From: JAVBKA01 sp031546715
GTDB lineage: Bacteria > Bacillota > Clostridia > Oscillospirales > UBA929
Length of the DNA: 31,320 nucleotides
Reading direction: 5' to 3'
Assembly (NCBI GenBank): GCA_031546715.1
Contig: JAVBKA010000030.1
Location: forward strand, 1-31,320
Below, one piece after another: positions 7,564 to 13,845 of this stretch. A model generated the notes under the pieces. That model did not search any database, was not told the origin of the DNA, and saw only the letters and a list, made by a program, of their open reading frames with translations. Made by a program: the position numbers and the translations under genes. Position 1 is the stretch's first letter; the number at the start of each line of letters is the position of its first letter.

Positions 7564-7896
7564 TTAGCCTGTGACTATAGATTTCGTAACTGACTTCTCA
7601 TAAATTACGATACCTGTTTCAAAAATCTCGCTATAAATCGGTGAATTGGGGCGAATTTCAACGAGTTCAAATAAATCGATCTTTTTGCCAAGTGTTTGAG
7701 TAATATCCTCCAAGACACCATAGAATCGAATATTAAGTAACTCACGATGGCTGTCGATGACGATGTCAATGTCGCTGTTTTCCGTCGCTTCACCTTTAGC
7801 GTAGGAGCCAAACAAGAAAGCCGTATATATTGGTTCGACTTCAAAAATAGGCTTTAACTTGTTTTGTAATTCTTGAATCGTGTAGATAAAGCTCAT
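7564..7896 (-). CDS. MNT-type minimal nucleotidyltransferase (orphan)
   Basis: A 110-residue protein of the DNA polymerase beta-like nucleotidyltransferase superfamily. The active-site signature is complete: GSYAKGEATENSDIDIVID has the GS loop and the two DxD aspartates. Such MntA-like proteins usually pair with a HEPN toxin (HepT) and AMPylate it as the antitoxin, but no HEPN gene is adjacent here. I use the ATG at 7896 because AGAGGTGAT precedes it by about 5 bases; an upstream GTG (7905) is in frame but falls within that site. A hairpin terminator follows. It is intact and may act alone, may be an antitoxin that lost its toxin, or may act on the HEPN protein 3 kb away. No evidence decides between these. 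Confidence 0.8.
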   Translation of the reverse strand: MSFIYTIQELQNKLKPIFEVEPIYTAFLFGSYAKGEATENSDIDIVIDSHRELLNIRFYGVLEDITQTLGKKIDLFELVEIRPNSPIYSEIFETGIVIYEKSVTKSIVTG

Positions 7897-7958
7897 CGTG
7901 ATCACCTCTTTTCAAAAGTATATCGAAATTTGCTAGATTTATCAATGCTTCTTTACAA

Positions 7959-8528
7959 TCATTTGATTAACCGCAGCTGACTCCGTCGCACTAAAAAGTC
8001 CCATTCATCTGGACTAACAATTTGCAATGTGTCAGGGCGAATTACAAAGATTGGCTTTTCTTTCGCCCTAGCATATTTGACAGTATAAGCCTTACCGCCA
8101 ACTCTGTGACCATCATAGACGGCTAGTAAACAATCGGCATTGTCCACCAAGTAATGATCACGTTCTAGCATACATCTGTCAGTATAGCGTGTGCTGATTA
8201 ATATCTCGTTGTCACATACTGCCAACGCATTGAAGTATCGTTCTCGCAGCTCAATAGACCACTTATCCGCTTGATTCTCGCAAGGTTTAACAGCAGTTAG
8301 TCGGATATTGGGATAATGCCTCTTTAACTCTAGTACTATCTCAGAGCACCACAGGTCTGTCCCCAAGTCCATCCCGCTAAGGAAAGTGCTAACACCACTC
8401 TGTATGAGAGTAACAATTTGTTCTCGTAATACTTGTTTCAACTTAACACACTTTTCGTGTTCTTCATCAAATCCGAAACTTAATTTTGATGGACGGTGCC
8501 CTGTAAACGCACACGTAATTTTCCTCAT
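7959..8528 (-). CDS. DUF1273 / YpsA-like SLOG family protein
   Basis: A 189-residue protein starting MRKITCAFTGHRPSKLSFGF. The FTGHRP motif, the SGMDLGTDLWCSEI segment, the CMLERDHYLVDNADCLLAVY block and the late GGKAYTVKYA glycine motif are characteristic of DUF1273/YpsA proteins, members of the SLOG superfamily predicted to bind nucleotide-like ligands. Members on plasmids and ICEs are common; their job is not known. The frame opens with a GTG at 8537, but the ATG at 8528 gives the standard N-terminus. The gene has a well-formed promoter upstream that shares its -35 region with an inverted repeat, and it diverges from the ribbon-helix-helix regulator, which is therefore a likely controller. 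The family call is firm; function unknown. Confidence 0.85.
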   Translation of the reverse strand: MRKITCAFTGHRPSKLSFGFDEEHEKCVKLKQVLREQIVTLIQSGVSTFLSGMDLGTDLWCSEIVLELKRHYPNIRLTAVKPCENQADKWSIELRERYFNALAVCDNEILISTRYTDRCMLERDHYLVDNADCLLAVYDGHRVGGKAYTVKYARAKEKPIFVIRPDTLQIVSPDEWDFLVRRSQLRLIK

Positions 8529-8545
8529 AATTATCACCCAACATA

Positions 8546-8592
8546 ATTCTACATCATCTTGCGCATAATTGCAAACATTATCGTTTGCAATT
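8546..8592 (-). promoter_or_regulatory. DUF1273 promoter with a 10-bp inverted repeat over its -35 box
   Basis: Minus strand: TTGCAA (8574-8569), 17 bases, TAGAAT (8551-8546). The -35 hexamer is inside a perfect inverted repeat, AATTGCAAAC-6 bases-GTTTGCAATT (8567-8592). A second palindrome with the same TTGCAA core lies 18 bases further on. A repressor bound here would cover the -35 box. Confidence 0.65.
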
Positions 8593-8599
8593 AGTGTTC

Positions 8600-8628
8600 T
8601 TTATTATGAGTGCAATTGCAACTATAAT
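8600..8628 (+). promoter_or_regulatory. Promoter of the ribbon-helix-helix gene with a TGCAATTGCA palindrome
   Basis: Plus strand: a perfect -10 TATAAT (8623-8628) with a weak -35 (TTTATT, 8600-8605) at 17 bases. The perfect palindrome TGCAATTGCA (8611-8620) fills the spacer and shares its TTGCAA core with the nearby 10-bp inverted repeat, so both may bind one protein, most simply the RHH product itself. Autoregulation is inferred. Confidence 0.5.
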
Positions 8629-8648
8629 TGTATTCAGAGGTGATAATT

Positions 8649-8843
8649 TTGGAGAAGAAATTTGTAGTAACATCAAAAACTGAGCGTTCCGTCACCATGA
8701 CAATACGCATCGACACAGAATATAATCAAAAACTCGAAGAAGTAGCACTAAAAAGCGGCCGTTCACGCAACGAACTAATTAACATGGCAATTAAATTCGC
8801 GCTCGACAACATTGAGTTTGTGGATAACACTACCAATAGTTAA
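8649..8843 (+). CDS. Ribbon-helix-helix (CopG/Arc-type) DNA-binding protein
   Basis: A 64-residue protein. The pattern TMTIRIDTEYNQKLEEVA, then KSGRSRNELINMAIKFAL, is the RHH strand-helix-helix, with alternating residues on the strand (TMTIRI) for base contacts. I choose the TTG at 8649 because GAGGTGAT lies 4 bases before it; a TTG further upstream (8628) has no such site. The only plus-strand gene in the element, it diverges from DUF1273 across two related palindromes and converges on the DUF6017 gene with 6 bases between stops. Small RHH proteins of this kind act as plasmid copy-control or antitoxin-type repressors; repression of its own and the DUF1273 promoter is inferred. Confidence 0.82.
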   Translation: MEKKFVVTSKTERSVTMTIRIDTEYNQKLEEVALKSGRSRNELINMAIKFALDNIEFVDNTTNS

Positions 8844-8849
8844 AAGGCT

Positions 8850-9746
8850 TTAACACGTGCCCCTCCCTCCGTACATGTCATGATTTACTTCAGCCTGATA
8901 ATAACTGTCTATGGTCATGGTGGAGTTGTACAAGCTGGTAATCAGGTAGTTCTTTATGTTGAATACTTTGGTTGTATTCTTCTTTTTACAATCGAGGACA
9001 TATTCGATGTGGCTTGAATTGATTTTAAGCAAACAACTTTTCACAACCTCCTTGGGCTTATCATCGCCGCCAACACGAATGTAACTACGTTTTGAGCAAA
9101 TTGTATCTACCATAAGATCAACAAGCTCACCAACAGATTCTGAGCCATATCTGTCAGCCAGTATATCGTAATCAATATTTTCTTGAATAAGTTCTCTGTA
9201 GCTCTCAATCTCATCAATCCTATCTTGTTTTGAAATGCAAATATCCGCATTCTTCGAGAGTTGTTCACCCGTAGAATGCGGATAGATTGATGGATGGATA
9301 TTTATTGGATGAGTATTTAATTCTTTACTACTTGGTTTATAAGTACTTAATTGTATTGGATTCTCCGTTGCAGGATTTTCCAGAACAGGCTCAACCAGTA
9401 TCGGCTTTCCCATAACTGGCTTTTTTATGTTGTTCATATCGCTACTCATATCAACAGGACTTTCATAAATATCGTACACTGTATCGCTTATTTGGCCGTT
9501 TTCACGCCTAACTTGTCTACGAACTATGTACCCGTGCTGTTCCAGTTCCTTGACGGCAGAGCGAATAAAATCCACGCCATCGTTGAATTTGGTGGCAAGC
9601 CCTTTGATGCTGAAATCCCATGAATCAGGCAGTGCGAGGATTCTTGTAAATAACCCTACGGCTTTTGTTGATAACTCTTCATTGCGCAAATAGTGGTTTG
9701 ACACCACTGTAAAATCGCTGCTTTTCTCTACTCTATAAAATGCCAC
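8850..9746 (-). CDS. Helix-turn-helix / DUF6017-like replication protein of a mobile element
   Basis: A 298-residue protein beginning MAFYRVEKSSDFTVVSNHYL. The N-terminal 100 residues form a winged-helix domain (LSTKAVGLFTRILALPDSWD through the SAVKELEQHGYI wing), the pattern of RepA-N-like and DUF6017 proteins that occur next to mobilization genes in clostridial ICEs and plasmids. A low-complexity linker follows (about 125-170, rich in P, N, S, H). The C-terminal domain runs from QDRIDEIESYRELI through YDILADRYGS and KNYLITSLYNS, which is the DUF6017 pattern. Start: GTG at 9746 with AGGAGG 7 bases upstream; no ATG is in frame nearby. Role: probably replication initiation or its control for the element. 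The gene appears intact, unlike its mobilization neighbours. Confidence 0.75.
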   Translation of the reverse strand: MAFYRVEKSSDFTVVSNHYLRNEELSTKAVGLFTRILALPDSWDFSIKGLATKFNDGVDFIRSAVKELEQHGYIVRRQVRRENGQISDTVYDIYESPVDMSSDMNNIKKPVMGKPILVEPVLENPATENPIQLSTYKPSSKELNTHPINIHPSIYPHSTGEQLSKNADICISKQDRIDEIESYRELIQENIDYDILADRYGSESVGELVDLMVDTICSKRSYIRVGGDDKPKEVVKSCLLKINSSHIEYVLDCKKKNTTKVFNIKNYLITSLYNSTMTIDSYYQAEVNHDMYGGRGTC

Positions 9747-9849
9747 TTTGCATCCTCCTCATATTAAAAAATGGGCAAAAAAAGAAGACGCTCCTTTGAA
9801 CGCCTTCGGGAATATGTAATTATGTATTAAGTCCATTATTAATGTGATT

Positions 9850-10057
9850 TTGAAAACACGTCACCAATGACATGTCGATTTGTGGAACCAACCTATGAGT
9901 ACCCAATGGAGAGAAAAATGGGTTTATCTTCTGCCTTTGCTTTCGCAAAAGCCTCGTCACCCCACGCATACCAATCCACTGGATTGTAAGCATGTTGTAG
10001 CAAGTATGGAGATTTTTCATTGATCAACCTATTGGGTACACTTGTAGTTGTGTTCAT
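9850..10057 (-). pseudogene. N-terminal relic of a DUF255 (YyaL-like) thioredoxin-domain protein
   Basis: From the ATG at 10057 (AAGGAAGGTGAT upstream) the minus strand encodes the diagnostic opening NRLINEKSPYLLQHAYNPVD then WYAWGDEAFAKAKAEDKPIF and LSIGYS, the conserved start of the DUF255 thioredoxin-like proteins (YyaL, human SPATA20; about 600-680 residues). It then hits TAG. About 17 bases later in a different frame comes STCHW followed by TGA in place of the second active-site cysteine, that is, the remains of the STCHWCHVM motif. Nothing further is recognisable. The gene is therefore broken by a small insertion and a small deletion exactly at its CxxC motif, and everything after it is lost. 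It is non-functional. Confidence 0.8.
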
Positions 10058-10090
10058 GGGCATCACCTTCCTTTCTAATTTAGATTTGTT

Positions 10091-10597
10091 TTAGTATACC
10101 TCAGATAACAAAAAAGATACGAATAACACCGTTTCTTTATAGCTTCTCGAAATATCAAAGTCTATTAACTTTACTATTCCATCATCAGTAATAATAATGT
10201 TGCCAGGCTTTATGTCACGGTGAATAATTGGTGGATTTGCCTCATGTAAATTAGTCAATATATCACAAAGGTTCATCGTCCACTTGATGACTTGTTGTTC
10301 TGCCAATTTGCCACTTGTCTCAAGTTTTGTATCCAGGTTTTCGCCTTTTATGTATTCTTCTATAACTACCTGACAATTTTCTAACTTGAAAATTTCAATA
10401 ATTTTTGGTATATTATTGATAGGGGTAACCTTAAGACGATGATACACGGATAAGTCGGCACTTATAGGCAGCTCTTTCATAACACAAATATGGCCAGTAC
10501 TATTATCTGCAACCATATAGACGCTGCTTTTACCGTTATCTGAAATTTGCCGCACTTTTTCGTATTTGCTAAGTATCAAACGTGTTTCTATATCCAT
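10091..10597 (-). pseudogene. Ser/Thr protein kinase truncated after the DFD motif
   Basis: A 168-residue remnant of a Hanks-type kinase. Present are a glycine-loop relic (SDNGKSSVYMV), the ATP lysine in ICVMKEL, the catalytic loop HRDIKPGNIII and the metal-binding DFDIS (DFD in place of DFG, as some clostridial kinases have). After DFDISRSYKE the normal activation segment (TVLFGTKGYAAPEQ-type) and the whole C-lobe are replaced by a short tail TVLFVSFLLSEVY, so it stops at a little over half of a kinase domain. The start ATG is preceded by GGAG 6 bases away and a good promoter. A protein without the activation segment and substrate lobe is not expected to be active. A truncated gene is the simplest reading; a regulatory pseudokinase cannot be excluded. 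Confidence 0.75.
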
Positions 10598-10637
10598 TTT
10601 TTACTCCACAATATTAAGTCTATACATCTGCATATAG

Positions 10638-10666
10638 ATTGTAACATAACGCTAATATCGTGTAAA
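10638..10666 (-). promoter_or_regulatory. Promoter of the truncated kinase gene
   Basis: Minus strand: TTTACA (10666-10661), 17 bases, TACAAT (10643-10638), about 40 bases before the start codon. The broken gene therefore still looks transcribed. Confidence 0.55.
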
Positions 10667-10720
10667 TCATTTTAAGGACTGATAATATGCAAATTGGAAC
10701 CGCTACATTAATTGCAAAAA

Positions 10721-11044
10721 TCAAAAAAGCGAAAAATCTTGAAGCTTTCGAGCGAGAGAATGCTGGCGAGTTTGAAGAGGCATAATATGGTATTTACATC
10801 TCCATTTAGAATGTGATACGCTGTTTAAACATTGATTTAAGAGAACATCAAGGTTATGCGTTTTTATTAATGGTTCTTCTTTTTCAAGAGCATACGCCTT
10901 TAATATTTTCTCAGCACTCTGCTGGCAATGATAGCAAATAACTTCCAACGGAACAGGATAGAATTCTTTTGCCATTCGTCTAGCGACGTCATAGTCCATA
11001 TCAGAAAACCTTATCCATTCTGTGATAGAGTTACTAAGATTCAT
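10721..11044 (-). CDS. HEPN-domain protein (HepT-like, COG2250) with an abnormal C-terminus
   Basis: A 107-residue protein. Residues 1-75 carry the HEPN pattern: ITEWIRFSDMDYDVARRMAK, then PLEVICYHCQQSAEKILKAY, then EPLIKTHNLDVLLNQC. Family members run to about 125 residues with a final helix after an NTRYP-like block. Here the sequence after residue 75 (SVSHSKWRCKYHIMPLQTRQ) does not resemble that, while a neighbouring frame contains VNT followed by unrelated residues, suggesting a frameshift or junction. The start overlaps the end of the MNT gene by 11 bases, the usual layout of MNT-HEPN toxin-antitoxin pairs. In such pairs HEPN is an RNase or toxin that the MNT protein AMPylates. Whether this copy is active is doubtful. 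Confidence 0.65.
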   Translation of the reverse strand: MNLSNSITEWIRFSDMDYDVARRMAKEFYPVPLEVICYHCQQSAEKILKAYALEKEEPLIKTHNLDVLLNQCLNSVSHSKWRCKYHIMPLQTRQHSLARKLQDFSLF

Positions 11045-11360
11045 AAATCACAATTCCTTCCGTTTGAATTTTATGAGCCAACGAAAACTTATCGGAAGCA
11101 AACTCCGCAAACTTAGCTTGATTATAGGTGAGTAAATCTACCGGAATAGTCATAAAACGTGAAAAACTAAGTCTTAAGTCTAACCCCACATCAATCGCTC
11201 TACGATCAAGAACAGGCGTTAATGCGCACAAGTCAATATCACTATCCTCATGCTCTTCTCCACGTGCTAAAGAACCAAAGAGAATTATTTTTGAGACTAG
11301 CCCAGTATCTATCATAGCCTTGGTGATGGTGCTTAATTCCTTTTTATAATAGTCTGTCAT
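11034..11360 (-). CDS. MNT-type nucleotidyltransferase, antitoxin-like partner of the HEPN gene
   Basis: A 108-residue minimal nucleotidyltransferase. The signature is complete: ILFGSLARGEEHEDSDIDLC has the GS loop and the DxD metal ligands, and IPVDLLTYNQ carries the third aspartate. GGAAGGGA lies a few bases before the ATG. It overlaps the HEPN gene by 11 bases, giving the MntA-HepT arrangement (type VII toxin-antitoxin in the systems characterised so far), in which the enzyme AMPylates and silences the HEPN protein. It is not the same protein as the MNT at 7564; they share only the motif, and the flanking words differ. It is intact, unlike its partner. Confidence 0.82.
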   Translation of the reverse strand: MTDYYKKELSTITKAMIDTGLVSKIILFGSLARGEEHEDSDIDLCALTPVLDRRAIDVGLDLRLSFSRFMTIPVDLLTYNQAKFAEFASDKFSLAHKIQTEGIVIYES

Positions 11361-11412
11361 TTCGTCCCTTCCTAATCTTTTGTCAGTATAATCACTACTT
11401 CATACAATTATT

Positions 11413-11470
11413 ATAGCACGAAGTTTCAAAATAATAAAGTTCATTTTACTATTTTGAAGCTTCGTGCTAT
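11413..11470. repeat. Long inverted repeat (21-bp arms, one mismatch)
   Basis: Left arm 11413-11433 (ATAGCACGAAGTTTCAAAATA) is complementary to right arm 11450-11470 at 20 of 21 positions, with a 16-base AT-rich loop. It sits between the end of the ABC transporter operon and the MNT-HEPN pair. The stem is not followed by a T-run on either strand, so it is not a standard terminator. It may still end transcription of the transporter operon, or be a miniature mobile repeat. Confidence 0.6.
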
Positions 11471-11593
11471 CGTCACCGCTCCATGCTGACATTATTAAGG
11501 TTAATGTTACTTGAAGCGCACCAAATCAGCTCAACTGATGTTATTTTCACTGGCACTTTTTAAGACAACAAGGCTCTTTATCAAAAGACCTAC

Positions 11594-12181
11594 CTATCGT
11601 TTTAGCAACTTTTTTTCAACTAAATCAACAATAATAAACATAACAACGCCACAAATACTAAGTGCCGCTATTCCCGAAATCATCGCGGGATAATTTGCCA
11701 TCACCCAGTTGTTCATGATGTAGTACCCGATTCCATGCTTGGTTGCAAAGCTTTCTGCGAAAAATAGTACAGAAAAACTAATGCCGAAATTCATTCTAAA
11801 GGACGTGAAAACTGCTGGCAAAACTGCCGGTATAAGGAAATGCCAAATATATGCTTTTTTGCTAAGCGCAAGAGATTTAATAGACAATAATAAGTTTGGC
11901 GGGATATCCAAAACTGCTTGACGCACTGACAGAATAAACTGAAACACTATAATAATACAAATTAACAGTATTTTAGAAGCATTTCCAAGTCCAAGCAACA
12001 CCATCAAAAACGGAAGAAATGCAATTTTTGGTATCGGGTAAAGGACATATAGAATCGGCTTGAATACTTTGTCAAAAATACGGAACGAGCCGCAGAGTAA
12101 TCCCAAAATTGACCCGACTAAAAAACTTATACCTTGCGCCGCTAAAACTCTTAAGAGACTAGCCCCCATGTGATATAGCAA
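11594..12181 (-). CDS. ABC transporter permease, SsuC/TauC type, short N-terminus
   Basis: A 195-residue inner-membrane protein of the BPD_transp_1 family with about five hydrophobic segments. The EAA-type loop reads LALSKKAYIWHFLIPAVLPA, the contact site for the ATPase. Typical members have about 250 residues; here about 50, including the first membrane segment, are absent. The frame begins at a TTG (12181) inside the end of the ATPase gene, with AGGAGGT about 9 bases upstream and an in-frame TAG two codons before it, so no longer version is possible. Either the N-terminus was lost by a deletion that fused the gene ends, or a short form is normal for this lineage. With the ATPase and lipoprotein genes it would form a nitrate/sulfonate/thiamine-precursor type importer; substrate unknown. 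Confidence 0.78.
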   Translation of the reverse strand: MLYHMGASLLRVLAAQGISFLVGSILGLLCGSFRIFDKVFKPILYVLYPIPKIAFLPFLMVLLGLGNASKILLICIIIVFQFILSVRQAVLDIPPNLLLSIKSLALSKKAYIWHFLIPAVLPAVFTSFRMNFGISFSVLFFAESFATKHGIGYYIMNNWVMANYPAMISGIAALSICGVVMFIIVDLVEKKLLKR

Positions 12182-12866
12182 GAGCTACGCACCTCCTGAC
12201 TTCTGTGCAAAAGAGAAAAAAATCATGATTTTCTCTAAGAGCGTGTAGCCCAAAAAAAGGGTTTTCTATTATCTGGAAAACCCCCGCTTTTTTCATAACT
12301 ATTATCTTTTTTCCAAGAATACATGCCTCTTCCAAGTCATGAGTAACACTTATTAATGTAATTGGGTACTTCTTAATCAATGCAAGAATAACCATTTGCA
12401 TTGACTCTCTTGTAAAAGCGTCCAGTGCTGCGCCGGGTTCATCTAAGAGTAGAAGTTGAGGACGAGTACAGAGGGCGCGCACTAATGCCGCCCTTTGTTT
12501 TTGACCTCCGCTAAGTGATTGCGGATATCTATCGCGAAGCTCTGTAATGTCAAGTTCCTTTAGCAAGGTTTCTAACCGTTCTGAAATCTCTGCTTCTGTG
12601 ATATTTCTGTCTTTAAGCAAAAAAGCGGAGTTCTCCCATACCGTTTTCCATGGTAGCAAGCCATAATCCTGCAATAAAAGACTTACGTCCTTTTTCGGCG
12701 CATGTTTTGAATTAATCAGTCCTGCCAACACATATAAAAGAGTACTTTTCCCGCAGCCCGATGCGCCTATTAAGCTATAGGAAACACCGTCTTCAAAACA
12801 ATAACTGAAATCATTTAGTGCTAAAACATCCCCATACTTAATTGTAACATGAGATATCTCAATCAT
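12159..12866 (-). CDS. ABC transporter ATP-binding protein, SsuB/TauB type
   Basis: A 235-residue ABC ATPase. Walker A GASGCGKS (34-41), Q-loop LLLQDYGLLPW, signature LSGGQKQR (118-125), Walker B LLLLDEP (138-144) and the H-loop ISVTHDLEEA are all present, so it should be active. The stretch between Walker A and the Q-loop (GLINSKHAPKKDVSLL) is about ten residues shorter than usual, lacking the SGxIxIxG beta-turn. The start ATG overlaps the stop of the binding-protein gene by 4 bases. The last 23 bases overlap the permease frame. It energises import through that permease. Confidence 0.88.
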   Translation of the reverse strand: MIEISHVTIKYGDVLALNDFSYCFEDGVSYSLIGASGCGKSTLLYVLAGLINSKHAPKKDVSLLLQDYGLLPWKTVWENSAFLLKDRNITEAEISERLETLLKELDITELRDRYPQSLSGGQKQRAALVRALCTRPQLLLLDEPGAALDAFTRESMQMVILALIKKYPITLISVTHDLEEACILGKKIIVMKKAGVFQIIENPFFGLHALRENHDFFLFCTEVRRCVALAISHGG

Positions 12867-13744
12867 TTTGCGTATTTTTTCTCTATTAATTGGTCGTATG
12901 AAACTTCACTCATTGGCGGAAGATTATTTTTAACCCATTCAGAAATCTTGCTGACTTGGTCCACTGAAGGCAATGCAGCTTTATCGTATGTAGGCAAAAC
13001 CATCAGCTTGGCTACGCCTTCTGGAGTTTTAAGGTTTGTTATTAGCAGTGCTTTTGCATCGTCCTGTGATTTTGCAATTTCGTCAACGGCTTTATTGTAT
13101 GCTTCGTAGAAGATTTTGATTTCTTTGTCCTTATTGTCAAGGGCAGTTTGAGTAAACGCGATACAATCAGGGCTGAGAGTGCTACCAACGTCTAACCGCT
13201 TCAATCCGGCAGACTCAGCTTGCGAAGCCACAGGCTCTGGTAAAACGGCCATATCCACGTCTCCGGACTTTAGCATCTCTATACGGGCAGGGATTTCGTT
13301 GATAAACACTTTATTTACGGTATAATCAGACAGCATCTCATCTGCTAGATAGTTAGTGATGCTAACCTCCATCATGGCGACTTTAATTTCCTTCTGTGAT
13401 GGGTCAAAGTCTGCTCTGGTGATAATCGGAAAACTTCCGTTAGTAATTGATGTAGCTTTTATGGGAAAACCGTTTGAAACATTGCTCATAACAGCAATTA
13501 AGTCAGTAATTGTGCCGTCAACTTCGTTGCTTTGCAGTGCACTCTGGCGGTCAATTCCATTTGTAAATAGCGAAATCTCTACTGTGAGATTTTTGTCTGT
13601 AAAATAACCTTTCTCCAAAGCATAGTAAATCGGGGCAGCATCAACGGCGGGCATAACGCCAATTTTTAGGGTCATAGGCTCACTGTTTTTTTGGCAACTT
13701 GCGAGAAGGAGAAGCGAGAGTAGTAGAACAACTATTTTTTTCAT
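12863..13744 (-). CDS. NMT1/THI5- or SsuA-like substrate-binding lipoprotein
   Basis: A 293-residue lipoprotein. The N-terminus MKKIVVLLLSLLLLASC has basic residues, a hydrophobic stretch and a lipobox LLAS-C17, so the mature protein is anchored at Cys17. The remainder has the type 2 periplasmic-binding-protein pattern of the NitT/TauT family: LKIGVMPAVDAAPIYYALEK at the start, the GYF..KNL.VE segment, and DVDMAVLPEPVA late in the domain. It is the first gene of the transporter operon, with its own promoter 30 bases upstream, and overlaps the ATPase start by 4 bases. Family substrates include alkanesulfonates, taurine, nitrate and pyrimidine precursors of thiamine; none is indicated here, and I saw no riboswitch in the short leader. 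Confidence 0.85.
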   Translation of the reverse strand: MKKIVVLLLSLLLLASCQKNSEPMTLKIGVMPAVDAAPIYYALEKGYFTDKNLTVEISLFTNGIDRQSALQSNEVDGTITDLIAVMSNVSNGFPIKATSITNGSFPIITRADFDPSQKEIKVAMMEVSITNYLADEMLSDYTVNKVFINEIPARIEMLKSGDVDMAVLPEPVASQAESAGLKRLDVGSTLSPDCIAFTQTALDNKDKEIKIFYEAYNKAVDEIAKSQDDAKALLITNLKTPEGVAKLMVLPTYDKAALPSVDQVSKISEWVKNNLPPMSEVSYDQLIEKKYAK

Positions 13745-13772
13745 CTTTACACCTCATCTTTAGAATGGGATA

Positions 13773-13801
13773 AGTATACAACCAAATAATAATTATTACA
13801 A
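13773..13801 (-). promoter_or_regulatory. Promoter of the ABC transporter operon
   Basis: Minus strand: TTGTAA (13801-13796), 17 bases, TATACT (13778-13773), followed after about 14 bases by an AGGTG-type site near the ATG at 13744. The leader is too short for a TPP riboswitch. Confidence 0.7.
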
Positions 13802-13845
13802 TATGATGATTGAAAAAACTTGTATTTTTTCTAGGATTCCTACCA

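Noticed and set aside
9820..10020. Minus-strand 66-codon ORF
   Set aside because: Shifted frame of the broken DUF255 gene; it contains none of the conserved residues.
10687..10785. A 32-codon plus-strand ORF (MQIGTATLIAKIKKAKNLEA...) with AAGGAC upstream
   Set aside because: It lies opposite the HEPN 3' end, is too short to judge, and I know of no matching family. It is kept only as a note.
13745..13845. TPP riboswitch in front of the NMT1/THI5-like transporter operon
   Set aside because: The transcribed leader from the promoter is only about 20-30 bases, too short, and no THI-box sequence is present.
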